This document shows, in pieces, positions 1 to 11,518 of a stretch of 64,000 nucleotides of DNA. Position 1 is the stretch's first letter; each line of letters begins with the position of its first letter. Where the stretch lies: NCBI GenBank assembly GCA_019828545.1, contig JACVRA010000174.1, forward strand, positions 124,001 through 188,000, read 5' to 3'. Both the position numbers and the translations under genes were made by a program. The notes beneath the pieces are model-generated. The model had not been told where the DNA came from, searched no databases, and worked only from the letters and a program-made list of their open reading frames with translations. Source of the DNA: Paracamarosporium sp. OC-R06-R3. Taxonomy: Eukaryota; Ascomycota; Dothideomycetes; Pleosporales; Didymosphaeriaceae.

Positions 1-1555
1 TAACTTTGGAGGGTCCTGTATAGATTTTTACCAGAAAGAGACCGTGCCCGAAGACCGTGGGCTCGACTGACAGGCCTTCGGGAGTCATCAGCAGGTGGTG
101 CTTACACATAACCACGCCTCGCATCTTTACTCCGGTCCACGTGGCTAAGATCCATCCATTGAAGATCCGAGAATCCGGGGTAAAAATTAGCGCGTATATG
201 CGCAACTACCAGAACTGAACGTTGTTTACTGCAAGTATATAGGTGGCGCTACTTTTGTATGAGACGGCAACCTGCAGCCTCGTTGACGGTTGGACTGCGT
301 GTGCTTATTGCTTGTTTCACGTATTCAACGTCCCGCGCATGCCGACTCGGGTAAGACAAGGACTCGGGAGTTCCCCATGACAGGGAAGCGGCGTGTACCA
401 GATGCACAGCGGTGCACGGCAGCCACAGGCGGCGGCGCCACTGTGAGGCAGCCGAGGGCGTCGCCAATAGAGGAGCGCGGGGCGTAGCACCAGAATACAG
501 GTTTTGGAGACGGTATCACGAACGGAAAGGAGTGGCGGGGATATGGCCGGGCTTGGAGGGGTGGTCATGGGTAGTTACAAGTGGCCTCTGTATGCTTAGG
601 GTGCGCGCTTGCGTGTAGTGTTTGAAATTGATGATGGCTTTACGTGACTACGTCAGTCGGCATGTCGAGCAGGACGTCTCCTCCCTTTGTTTGTCAGCGG
701 TCCGTCTCAGCTGCACGCGTCGAGGCTAGCAATGATGTGCATGGGCAGCGATATCGTCGTGCGGGGAACCGACGATAGCTGTGATGTTTGCATGATGGGG
801 CATCGAGGAGCGCCAAGCGCGAATGGGACCCGTGGCAAGCAACTCCGAATGCTTGATATCTCCCGTCGACGGCTTGGGTGTTGACGGCCACAGGGGCGCC
901 ACGGCGGCGGCAAGCGAGCGGCGGCAAAAGCAACGCAGCGGGCGTGTGAAACGCAAGATTGGTTGGCGTGGAGCAGCCCAGGGACGTCAGGGCGGCTGGC
1001 GAATGGCAGGCGGGCTGGCAAAGCGGTGCAGATTGCCTCGGATCGCCGCCGTGGGCCATGATAACGGCGTCACAGAGGCGAGAAGGCGAAAAGGGGGACT
1101 GGCACGGCGCTGGCTCACGGCGCTGGCTCCCGGCTATTAATAAAAAAGTCCGCCGTGGTGCGCGGAGGGCGAGGCATGCGGCTGCCCAGGACAAGACACA
1201 ACGCCGGCGTAGCGTGGATGGACTCGCGCAGGCTAGCAACGCCGAAACAACAAAAACACGGCGGCCGTCGCTCGGGCGCTCCTCACATCTGTCCGCGCAA
1301 ATTGCTCGTCCAGGAGTGCAATTCGCAATTATCCCTTTAGCAGTGACGCACCACGCACTACTCGCGTTAGGAGACACCCTTGGCCCGTGCCGGCTTCCTA
1401 ACTAAACTACAACAGGGCTCTTTCCTGGATCCTCTCCTGCTTGCCCTCGACCTCACCCGCACACAACCCTCCTCTCCCACACGCTCCTCTGCCGCGCACA
1501 TCCACCGCTCCCATCTGCAGCGCCGCCTGCCCGCCGCCCGCTGCACACCGCCGCC
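1..1555. other. Upstream intergenic region, no supported gene
   Basis: The stretch is G+C-rich from about 400 on. It holds several overlapping open frames on both strands, but their translations are rich in Arg, Ala, Ser and Cys with no domain-like pattern. The last 150 bases before the Smi1 start are pyrimidine-rich, as is usual for a fungal promoter and 5' UTR. A short A/T run (TATTAATAAAAAA-like, around 1135-1147) could be a TATA-type element, but it is far from the start codon. Confidence 0.6.
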
Positions 1556-3186
1556 ATGGCACAATCGTAAGCTCCCCTGGCAGAGCCTCCCCGGCCGCAC
1601 CGCTGACAGCGAGCAGCATAGCAGACTCGTGGAAGTCCTTCTGGCACACAATGACCTCGTACGACCGGCACGCCTCCCACAACTCGCCCTACCGCACCGG
1701 CAGGCACATCCCGCTGCCCCAGAGCCGCCATGCTCCCCTTACAAACGTTGCGACCACGGGCGCCGAATCCCGCGTCGACCTTTCCTCGCCCTACACCCAC
1801 GAAGAACCCGTCACCAGCAACGGCTTCATTGGCTCGCCCAAGGGCCCCCTCTCGCCCTCGTCGCCCTACTCTCCCGGCATGCGTTCCACCCTGAGCCGCC
1901 AAGCAACTGCCGACTCGGACACCTTTGATAAGGGCGCCAATGGCGAGATTCAGATGCGAGACTTCAACGAGGGCCTTCCTCCGGCCCCGCCCGTCGGCCA
2001 CTCGTGGCGGCGCATCGACCGCTGGGTCGAGGACAGGTACGAAGAGCTGTTCGACAATCTCTGCGAGGGCGCAACGTCAAACGACGTGAACGAGCTTGAG
2101 CACGAGCTGGACGCAACCCTTCCCATGGATGTTCGCGAATCGCTACAGATCCACGATGGTCAGGAGCGCGGCGGTCTGCCAACTGGCATCATCTTTGGCT
2201 GCATGCTGCTCGATTGCGAAGAAATTGTCATGGAGTGGCAGAACTGGCGGAAGGTGGCTGAGGAGTACCTCTCGCCTAAGCCAGACTTGAAGGCGACGCC
2301 GCAGATACCCGTCAAGGCTTTCGCGGGATCCTCGACCGCGCCGCCCGTCGCACAGGTCCAGCAGTCCAGCAATCCGCTCTGGCGACAGGACCTGCTTGCT
2401 CGCCAGGATTCTCAGCCTCCGAATGCTGTGCAGAAAGCCTACGCCCATCCCGCCTGGATCCCCCTCGCTCGTGATTGGGGAGGCAACTACCTCGCTACTG
2501 ATCTCGCTCCTGGCCCTACAGGTACTTGGGGCCAGATCATAATCTTCGGCCGAGACTACGACTGCAAGTATGTTGTAGCTCGCTCGTGGGGTGCCCTGCT
2601 CGCCATGGTAGCAGACGATCTCAGCACCGACAAGGTTCACATTGACGAAGATAGCGGTGAGCTGAAGCTACTCGAGTTCAAGAAGCGCCAAAATGTAGAG
2701 CCTCCTTATCTGGAAATCCTCCGTTGGCGCACCGATCAGAAGTACGGCCGCCGTCAACCGAAAAAGCGACCCAACAGCACGCTTCGTGTCAATGCCAACG
2801 CTCCTACAGCGGCAGGACCTAGCAGCGCCGGCAGCAGCCCCTACGGTAGCCCAGTAATCGGACCAGAAGATCGTGGCAGGAGCCCTCACCGCTTGTCTCA
2901 GAAACCGAAGAAGGGTGCCAGTCCCAGAGCTCCAATCTCTAGCCCGTTGGCAAGGGTTGCTGAGGAAGGCCCGCAGCCAATCCGCGTCGAGACCAATTTT
3001 GACGCCAAAGCCGGTCTGCCTATGGAGAAGCTGATATCAGTGGACACTCCTCGGCCCAGTGACGATTTCCCCCCTGTCAGGCAGAGCTTCAGTAGCGATA
3101 AGGAGAATAAGAAAGAATCGAAGCCGTCGTCGCTGAAGAGCCCAGTGACAACGGAAGCACCTGAACTCAAGACGGTCGAGTTATAA
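1556..3186 (+). CDS. SMI1: Smi1/Knr4-family cell wall assembly regulator
   Basis: Smi1/Knr4 proteins are intrinsically disordered-flanked regulators that link cell-wall integrity signalling to glucan synthesis in fungi. The model is a very short first exon (1556-1566, Met-Ala-Gln-Ser) and a main exon 1617-3186, joined over a 50-base intron (GTAAGC...GAGCAG, branch CTGAC). It gives about 526 residues. The start was chosen because splicing yields a clean N-terminus ahead of the motif DSWKSFWHTMTSYDRHASHN, which looks like the conserved N-terminus of filamentous-fungal members. The Smi1/Knr4 globular domain begins near SWRRIDRWVEDRYEEL (about residue 125) and runs to about residue 390, including LPTGIIFGCMLL and GTWGQIIIFGRDYDCKYVVA. 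The C-terminal about 130 residues are Pro/Ser/Lys-rich and probably disordered. Family call from recalled family features; the mini-exon is inferred. Confidence 0.88.
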
Positions 3187-5072
3187 GGAACCTTCATCTG
3201 GAACATGCTCAGCTGTTTCAGAGGGCTCTTATGCCGCTCAACTTCTGGTCACGTAGCAGGCGTATGGCTGCCATCCTCCAACATCATCTTCTAGCCATGC
3301 GTCATCGCTTCTTCGACTTCTAACGATCTATACTCTTCGAGGCCGCTGGATACAGGCACTTCTACTCATGAAATGCACTTAATATTTCTTAACACCTTCA
3401 ATCCTTGGAAAGCGGGCGAACTTTGGCGTCGTGAGAATACCTGACAGAAACCATATGTTCTGAGATTGCGATACACGGCTGGAGTACTATGAACACACAT
3501 GACGTTTTCAACTTTTTTTCGCGGCCCACACGCTGCTAGAGATGCTCTCCTTTTCTCGTTTTACCCATACCGGAATAACACAGGGTGGCCCGATGTTTGG
3601 CGCGAAGCTGTAATATATCCGCTTCCTCTTTCATCCCTGTACGCCTCAGCAATCCTCGATTCATTTCGACAACTGTCCTTCGTATACCACCATTTGGGCG
3701 TTCAGCGTATGAGCATGAAGCACACATGGAACATTTTATGAGCATTGGCGGTTTGAAGCTTTTTGCACTTGGAGTGAGATATGGGGTGTTACTTTGGATC
3801 CGTCAGCTGGCTTTGATAGCTTTTTTGATTGATTCGCAAAGATGTGGATGTGCATGGGGTGGCAGCGAGCGTGTTTAACTAGTCTATGCGAACTTAGGGG
3901 TAGTGTACGAATTTTCCAGGGAAGGCATATGGGACACGTAGGATGAATTGAAAGAATATCAAACTTTACAAGCCAAGTATCTTTGGCCGAGAAAGAGGCC
4001 GATGCACCTTTCAGGAGGTTTGATCGAGACCGGACATTTTGGATGCCGTATCCAACTCTCCACTCACCGTATGAGACGCTCTAGGATCAGCCGAAGGTAC
4101 ACATGCAACAACTACACACAGATTATACACAGCACGCAACCCGTAGAGCGCTAGGGTCGGGCAATATTCACCTCATCTCACCCTCCACGGCTTCGACACG
4201 CAGGGTATTTGCCAGGAATCATGGAGTGAGTGGGGTCACTGTGGGTCTCAACGGTCTGGATCATTTCTCGATCCGTACAATGCGAATGTGCAGATCGTGA
4301 ATTTGTGGGTATCGGTCAAGGTGAGGGTTTGCGGGCTTCACATAATTAATGGGTAGATCAGACCACGTGAGTAATACATATTTTGACTCGGCTAGCTTTC
4401 ATAGAATCATGAATTTTGACGTAACAATTTATCATGAGTTTAATCGAATTCCCATCTTCCGCGTTTTCGTCCGGGTATAAGTTTAGGGTAGGTGCGGGAG
4501 TGAAAAACGGTTGCATGACTCGCACCTGCCCGCCGGGGCGGCCAAACTCTAATCCTTGTGGCAGGCACATCATCGTGAAGTCGCGGTGTGCCGCGCCTAC
4601 GGTGCTCGATCAACCTTCCGCCTCTCACCCAACAGCCACCTTTTTTGAAACGCGCGCAGAGCAGTTGAACGCCCGTCTGCCAATACGCCGTCTATATACC
4701 GCACCGAATTCAAAAACCCCGCCAGTTCCTGCACGACCGCGGACTTCCGCCCTTTGTTGTCCAGCCTTACGGAAAGGGCTTATTGACCAGCCCTCTTTGC
4801 GACCAAGGCACGAGCGACTTTCTGAGCCTCTCAATCGACTATATATTGTTTGCAGGTATCTACCAGGTAGACAGAGTTAGCCTCGTGGGCTTCGCATGCG
4901 ACAGGAAAGTTTGAAGGAAATAGTACAAAAGAGTCCTGGAGTCCGGTCGCAGGCTGACAGATTCTCGCCTTGATCGCTCCGCACGACGCGAAGCCGAGCT
5001 TAAGCTTTTCGGCTCTAAATCGCTTTAGATTCTCTCTTTTGCATTGCGGTCAGCCCAGAAGCAGGTGACGGA
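3187..5072. other. Intergenic region between SMI1 and HSF1
   Basis: About 1.9 kb with no open frame that looks like protein. It should hold the SMI1 3' UTR and the HSF1 promoter. The last part contains GAA/TTC-rich segments (around 4900-4930 and 5000-5045) that loosely resemble heat shock elements, but no clean set of three or more alternating nGAAn units is evident. Confidence 0.5.
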
Positions 5073-7412
5073 ATGACGACGCGAAAACGGCGCGCACCCG
5101 GCGCATCCCCGATAGTCCAACAGAACACATTTCCGGATCCTGGGGCTGCATCAACAGACACATACATGAATAACTGGGAGCCTGCTTCGGGAGCGGGGGA
5201 CATTGGATTTGGCGACGGAGCGTTCTATAACCAGCTGAGAGGCTATGGTGGGAATTTTGATCAACAGCCGTCAACACACAACCGCGTTGTGTCATTAGAT
5301 GCTCTGAATGACGGTGCAGATATGGGCGCGGGTCAACTTGTTAGGCGCAATCAAAACCAACAACTTGCGGCTCGAGGGCAAAGTCCGTGGGGAGACCCGT
5401 TCAATGGCCAAGGGCAGTCGGGCGCATGGGAGAACACGGATGACGACGAGGAGTTGGAGCGTAAAGCAGCCATTGCTAAGAAGGATGCGTCTGCGAAGAG
5501 GAAAACAATACCGCCGTTTGTTCAGAAGCTAAGCAGGTATGTTCTACTCGATTGCTTGCTCAGGAAAACTTTTGACTAATCGTGTAATAGCTTCCTTGAT
5601 AATGGAAACAACACCAACTTGATCCGCTGGTCAGATGACGGGAACTCGTTCATAGTTCTAGACGAGGACGAGTTCGCGCGAACGCTAATCCCCGAGCTTT
5701 TCAAGCACAACAACTACGCTTCCTTCGTGCGGCAGCTGAACATGTACGGTTTTCACAAGAAGGTCGGCCTATCAGACAACTCGATGAAGGCAAGCGAAAC
5801 GAAGGCGAAGGCACCGAGCGAATACTTCAACCGTTACTTCAAACGCGGACGACCGGAGCTACTATGGTTGATTCAGAAACCCAAGAATGCGCCCGCCGGC
5901 CCAAAGCGGAAGAGGGAGGACGATACAAAGGGTGACAGCGATGAAGAGCGGAAATTTGCACCGGATGGGGGTGGAGGAGGCTTCGTCGAGGAGCTGGCTG
6001 TGCGAGGAAACAACCAAGAGATGGCGATGATACCAAGAGCGGAGTATAACAGCTTACGAGCTGAAGTGCGGACGCTACAACAACAGCAAAAAGTCATCTC
6101 GAATGTATTGGGCCAAATTCGGAGACAAAACGATCAGCTCTACCAGCAAGCGACAGCGTTCCAGACTTTGCATGACCGCCACGAGAATTCGATCAACGCC
6201 ATACTTACTTTCCTTGCTACTTTTTACAACCGGAGTTTAGAAGGTAATACTAACAATATCAACATTGCCGATATGTTTGGGTCTGCCATGGGTAGCCAGC
6301 AGCCTCAGGGCAGTGTGGTAGACATGGAAAACTACCCAGAAGCCCCCATTGCCAAGTCGCCGGTTATGCAAAAGAAGACGCCGATGAAACTTCTTCCGGC
6401 ACCACCAGCAAGGCATCTGGATCCAGCTTCGCCTCGTGCAAAGACTGTCAGTCCGACTATCCGGTCTGCCGCCACCACTCCGATGGCGACCCCGGACGAA
6501 AGACCATCAGTTTCCAGACCCAACCTACAGCAATCTCGGAATGCAGCTCAGCCTACAAACACTAAAGCGACGTTCGGCACTCCTCTCAAAGTCGAAACTA
6601 ATTCGCCGTCCCAAGATCCTCTGACTCTCCCGGAAAACCATGAGATTATGTCTGCGATCCAGAATGCGAATGCGAATGCGACGGCAGGGGGCTACAGTCA
6701 AACTCCACAAATTGATCTCCCAGCAGCATTGAACAGCTACCAGCACCAAGACGGACACACCCCCTTGACTCCTCAGCAGCGCCACGATGTCCTATCTCTG
6801 ATGGCACACAACACATCCGCCGCGTCACCAAACAGCGCATTTGCTGCGAACACAAACAACGCTCTCCACAACCCTCAGCCCCCGCCAATGCCCAATCTAG
6901 ACCAAATCCAAGAGACCTCAGCACAGCTCGCATACCTCCAACGAGTCTCAGAAGAGCAAAACTCACGCGTGCAAAGTCTCCAAGAACGTCTCCAGCCCCT
7001 CAGCCCCTCAGGCCAAATCCCCGGCCTCGACGCCAGCAACTCGTACTTCGGCAACACGGGGCTCGGCGACCCCGGCGCGTACGACCTCGATCTCGACTCC
7101 TTCGTCCACGGCGACGACTTTTTCCCCGCCACCACTCAAACTGACGGCCTCCACACGGCTGATCCCACGCTGCCGGACCTCAACTACCAGCTTTCGGGTG
7201 ACAATTCGGGGTTTGGCGATGCGGGCGTGGGGGACGCGTTTGATTTTGGTGGTGGCGGCGGCGGCGGAGACGGACACCTGGAGGTCAAGGATGCGAATGT
7301 GGGGGGTACGGTCGAGAGCGTGAGCTCTAGCGCGACGAGCCCGGCGAGTGCGACGGTCGAGGAGGTCGAGGATGAGTCGCGGAAGAGGAGTCCGAAGCGG
7401 AGGAAGAAGTGA
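5073..7412 (+). CDS. HSF1: Heat shock transcription factor Hsf1
   Basis: HSF1 trimerises and binds heat shock elements to drive chaperone genes in the nucleus. Exons 5073-5536 and 5591-7412 are joined over a 54-base intron (GTATGT...TAATAG) that falls inside the DNA-binding domain, giving 761 residues. An in-frame stop lies just before the ATG. The winged-helix HSF domain spans about residues 147-255. It starts at TIPPFVQKLSSFLDN and includes the recognition-helix signature HNNYASFVRQLNMYGFHK. A second conserved block (EYFNRYFKRGRPELLWLI) closes the domain. A heptad-rich oligomerisation region follows at about 295-365 (EVRTLQQQQKVISNVLGQI). The long N-terminus and Pro/Ser/Gln-rich C-terminus probably carry activation regions. 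The protein ends in a Gly run and a basic RSPKRRKK tail that may act in nuclear import. Sfl1 or Skn7 are less likely: there is no receiver domain and the DNA-binding domain is Hsf1-like. Confidence 0.95.
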
Positions 7413-7710
7413 GTTGGTTGTTGGATTGTTGCCCGTTGCGGTGCGGCGCGTTGGCCTAGATACGGCCGAAATGGATAAGATAAGAGGAGAAGAAAAGTAC
7501 ATCTATTTGGTATGGGGCGCGATGAATGGGTGGGTGGATGGGTGGATGGGTAGACGGGCACATATGTGCAAACATCATCATACCATATCATGTCATGACG
7601 TTACGATAGCGATTCGGTGGGTTCCACTTTGTGGGCACGAAAGTTAAAGTGCAGGCGTTTTTTCCAGGCATTTGTTCTTCTAGGTCTGGGTCTTGGGTGT
7701 TTATATATAC

Positions 7711-7790
7711 CTGCGTGCTTGCGTGCTTGCTTGCTTGCTTAGTTACGTATTTACTTACGTATTTACTTACGTATTTACTTATTTACTTGT
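7711..7790. repeat. Tetranucleotide and octanucleotide tandem repeats
   Basis: The plus strand shows runs of TGCT/TGCG units (7711-7740), followed directly by repeated TTACGTAT and TTAC units (7741-7790). It is a simple sequence repeat in the 3' flank of HSF1 and is likely to be length-polymorphic. Confidence 0.85.
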
Positions 7791-7869
7791 TAGTCCTAGA
7801 TGTGGGTGGTTTTGCTAGGGGAATTTATGTTGGATATATACGCGTGTTTTTGGTTGCTTTGTGTGATGT

Positions 7870-7890
7870 GAGGTGAGGTGAGGTGAGGTT
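7870..7890. repeat. AGGTG pentanucleotide repeat
   Basis: Four consecutive AGGTG units are readable directly. A related GTAG run lies at about 8314-8330. Both fall in the G+T-rich stretch. Confidence 0.8.
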
Positions 7891-9348
7891 TTTAATTAAG
7901 TGGGGGAGTGAGGTCAGAGTGAGGGGGTTGGGTCTGTGTGAACGGTGGTTGTTGGGAACTCATGAGCTAGAGTACGAGGCTGTGGTTTGTGGGTTTGGAT
8001 GAGCTTTGTGTTGGGGTGTGTGATGCGTTCAAGGGCTGGTGGAGGGAGGTAAGGGGATGGTGGAATGTAATGGCTTGGGGTGGGTACTTTGGGATTTTGT
8101 GTTTGTTGCATTGCTTTGTGGTTTGTGGGCTTTGCTCAACGGGCGTCTGATTACGTTGCTTTACGGTGTGTCACGGTTCTCAGGGGAGGTGGGGAGGATA
8201 TAGTGGTTTGAGGATGATATTCTGGGGGGTTTTATTTGTTCGTTTTTGCCTCGCTTTTCGGGCTCTGGGTCGTGGGGTTTGGTGGTTTGGGACGAGACGC
8301 TACTACTGGTGGATAGGTAGGTAGGTAGGTACTGGCTACGTAGGTAGCAGTTGGGTAGTAATGTTACCGCTCGGCGTACCGTACTTCTTGTACTACTTTG
8401 TCTGCTCTACTGTGTATTCTGGAATGAGCTGATTGGGTGGGACGATGAGACGTTCCTATCTCAGAGTCTGAATATATAATATATGTCCGCATTGGTTGTA
8501 ATTGCTGGAGATTTTCGGACTTTTCACGATGCTGCGAGTGCATGTGCCGTATGTAGCTGTACATGATGTCATTTCTGACCGGCAATACGAGTGCGGTTGC
8601 AAGGCAACAAGGCAACGCCAGACAACAAACCAAACGGATATGGTTGATATAAGCTGATAGGCTCACACATTGCATGTTCCAACCTTCGCATTGGCAACCA
8701 CAAAACAAGCACACGGCGCCCGGCACGGCGTACCCCACTCCACCCACTTCACCGGCCCTCTGCCCTGCGCTACCCAGCCCCGCCTCGTCAACTACGCCTC
8801 GTATTCGATCAACGAACCACAGGCCAAATGCTAGAAGAGAGTACTTACACAGCAGAGCATACGAGACACCCAATGAAAACTCCCTACGTTGCTGATCGCA
8901 CGCTCAGCCTTGGTCCGTCCGCGCACGGACCCCAGGCGGAGGTCGCTCAGCCTGGTAGTGAGCCGCCTAATCGGGCAGTGGTAGTGCGCTTGTGACGTTA
9001 CGGTATGCCTGACAATGGCAGCGAGGCGTTTTGGAAGTAAGACGATGGATATAAAGGGAAGAGGTCTTTTGGCATCAACAAAGTACCATTGTTACACACC
9101 TTTTCCTGACTCCATTACGATAAATAACTACTTGGGTTTTGACGCGGAGACTCCAAGCGTAGGCTACATACACTACGTTAGCTCTATACTCAGCATCTTG
9201 GAATAGTACCAGCGCTGCTCAGCTAGCTGGTCAGATTCACACATATTTAACGCGCTCCGAGCAAAGCGGTTTGCAATATAAATCTACGTCCAAATTGCAC
9301 CGAAAACCTGGAAATCAGACAAAGATCTAAAACCGAAGATCACGCAAA

Positions 9349-9642
9349 ATGGGTTGCGCCTCTTCAAAACACGAATCAGACTACCCGCCTCCAATGAGGC
9401 AGCGGAATGGGCGGACAAATCGACATACTCAGGCGTACTGGGGCAATGGGAAAGGACATGGATACGGATACGGCGGGGCCAATCCTACGAGTAGTGCGGC
9501 GATGTGGTCAGGAGGTGGTTACGTAGGCGGTGACAGTGGTGGTGGAGGATACAGTGGTGGTGACAGTGGATGTGGGGGCGGTGATGGAGGCGGCGGCGGC
9601 GGTGGAGGTGGAGATGGAGGAGGCGGTGGTGGTGGATGCTAA
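9349..9642 (+). CDS. Small Gly-rich protein with a myristoylation/palmitoylation-type N-terminus
   Basis: A 97-residue single-exon protein that I cannot assign to a named family. It begins Met-Gly-Cys-Ala-Ser-Ser-Lys. Gly2 with Ser6 fits the N-myristoylation pattern (MGxxxS/T), and Cys3 is the classic neighbouring palmitoylation position, as in Src-family kinases and G-alpha subunits. The first 45 residues are polar with a His/Arg segment. The rest is almost entirely Gly with scattered Asp, Ser and Tyr, and the final residue is Cys. TATA-like motifs lie 70-105 bases upstream, and the start context (CAAAATGGG) is good. I infer attachment to the plasma membrane or an endomembrane; there is no catalytic motif. 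The Gly codon run could be mistaken for a simple repeat, but the ordered N-terminus argues for a real gene. Confidence 0.7.
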   Translation: MGCASSKHESDYPPPMRQRNGRTNRHTQAYWGNGKGHGYGYGGANPTSSAAMWSGGGYVGGDSGGGGYSGGDSGCGGGDGGGGGGGGGDGGGGGGGC

Positions 9643-9798
9643 GGGATTGCTGATGAGATAGATTTCCTGGCGTTGGTTGGAGTTTGGTTTAGTTTGAGAT
9701 GGTGTTGGGGAGGGATGGGAAGGTTGGCAAGGAGTGGAACTATTTGGTATGACATGGATATCATGAATGCATGCTTATGAATTTTTCTCGTCTTGTAT

Positions 9799-11518
9799 TC
9801 ATACGCTTTGCTTTTCATGCAAGGGCATACTAACTACAGGCTCTACCTCTTCCGGGTTTGCCATCCAGCTATACAGAAACCATAGTGCGAAGACAAAGAT
9901 GGTGAGAGCGCAGCAGGCGCCTATGTACACACGCCAGCTCTGATCGGCAGGGAGCGTGAAGATGCCCGCGTCCCATAATGACTGGTATAATTTAGTGTAT
10001 TAGTTGTAAGGATGTAGAAGGGACTACCCACCGCGAGCATTGTTGACGGCAAGAAAGTCAGCGTCAAGACAGTGATTGTCTTCATAGTCTGACTATCCTT
10101 CGCAGTAAGGCGCGCGATACGGATGTTCTGCTCACTGCTGTTCTGCGCAATAAGGCTGTACGTCACATTGATCTGCGCCTGCACCCTCTCTCTGCTCGCC
10201 TCAAACTTCTCCGCTGTCATCACCACCCGGTTCTCCGCATATGCCAGCTGGTCTTCCCACTCCGCCCTCACTGCCCTCCTTCCTTTCTCTACACCCACCT
10301 CCTCTCTCAGCTTCTCCATCCGATCCATCAGTCTTCGAAATCCACCACTTAGGTACTTTACAAACTTTGTCAGACTGTGAATCAATCCAAGCTCAGTGCC
10401 AATCTCGTGCAGCTCTCTCAGCAAGTTCGCAAAGTCTTCTTCGTGTTTTACTTTCTTGCGTCCGTGGACACCTCGCCATTTAGGTTCGATGCCTGTCTTA
10501 AGGTCTAGCGTCTCGACTTTGTGCCAGAGGCGCTCGATGTCTTCTTCAAACTCGCGCATGCGGTATTCGAGTATGAACGTGAGGATGTGCAAGGGGTGTT
10601 GGGCAAGGAGAGACGATTGTCGGATGCAGCGTGTGCGGAGAGATGTTACGGTAGTAGGGACGACAGAAGTTAGGAGCGCTATGGTGGTGTAGGTGTGGAG
10701 GTCGATGCGCAGCATGAGGGTGATTAGTCTGTTTAGGCGTGGGACGCGGAGCATGATATCTAAATTTCGTTAGAATTAGTGTTTGTAATGGATGACACCA
10801 TGGTCATTGATTGTCAAAAGTATACGTTGTTCTTTCGACAGGAGCAAACTAATTCTTTGTCTTGTTCTAAAGTAGGCATCTTGTTAAGATAGTGATACAA
10901 TGTGATCACACTGTAGGCAGTCATGATTAAGAGAACTGGAAGAAGTGAACGAATACTTACAGATAGCAACTGGCGCATCTGTCTCTTCATCGTATGATAC
11001 ATGATGCGAGAAATGACTTCCTTTCAATTGGTACACGGCGAGCATCTGTGCTTCTCATCAAGATCTATCTCAACATCCTGACATCACTGCATACCTGTGG
11101 AGGAAATATCCCAGCCGCGACACACTCTCGAAGTACCCTCTTCGATATTCGCAGTGCCCGAGCTTCACCATACACATGGTCCCCATTCGCAGTTCTGATT
11201 CTTAGCGACGACTTAATAGGTTATATCTAGGATGATCTCACATGAGAATCAACGGTCCATTCTGACCTGCTTTTGCTACTTCTGTTTTCTCACGAGGACG
11301 ATTGATCAATATTTTCTGTAACAATTTAGCATAGTACTAGTGGTACGTAAGTTTGTTAGATTGACCAGTTCTTGCACTTTGCTCAGTAACCCTGCTTCAT
11401 CGAGTCGGTTATTATCTGGCTGCTCATCCCTCGAATCGAAATATTGCGCGTTTGATTCCTTCACACAGCGTAGTTTCTCTAGGACGTACTCGTATTCTTG
11501 GGGATCCATAAGTATCAA
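9799..11518 (-). CDS. CorA-like Mg2+ transporter domain protein (multi-exon; one junction unresolved)
   Basis: The C-terminal exons are secure: 10759-10032 and 9981-9799, joined over a 50-base intron. They encode an amphipathic helical segment (EEDIERLWHKVETLDL) and two membrane helices, one around ITVLTLTFLPSTMLAS and one around YIGACCALTIFVFALWFLY. This is the layout of fungal CorA-like proteins, which lack a strict GMN motif. Four upstream exons keep phase through introns of 47-50 bases: 11518-11366, 11315-11242, 11194-11095 and 11045-10961. They read as coding, for example RALRISKRVLRECVAAGIFP. The first of these introns uses a weak GTCAAT donor. The link from 10961 to 10759 is unclear: either a 201-base intron (440 residues) or an extra exon at 10879-10799 (467 residues). 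Both keep phase. Ion transport is a family inference; no substrate can be read. Confidence 0.68.

Larger units (their letters stand above)
7413..9348. other. Low-complexity intergenic region downstream of HSF1
   Basis: The 1.9 kb contains no supported gene. From 7,650 to 8,350 the plus strand is markedly G+T-rich, with several short tandem repeats. An open frame on the minus strand at 8364-8873 does not look like protein. TATA-like sequence (ATATTTAA at about 9244, AATATAAAT at about 9275) precedes the small gene at 9349. Confidence 0.6.

Noticed and set aside
694..1405. Long overlapping open frames on both strands (227 and 148 codons)
   Set aside because: The translations are Arg/Ala/Cys/Ser-rich with no pattern of domains. 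They come from G+C-rich DNA with few stop codons, upstream of SMI1.
8364..8873. Minus-strand open frame of 169 codons
   Set aside because: Cys- and His-rich random-looking text, no splice support, and it overlaps the low-complexity flank.
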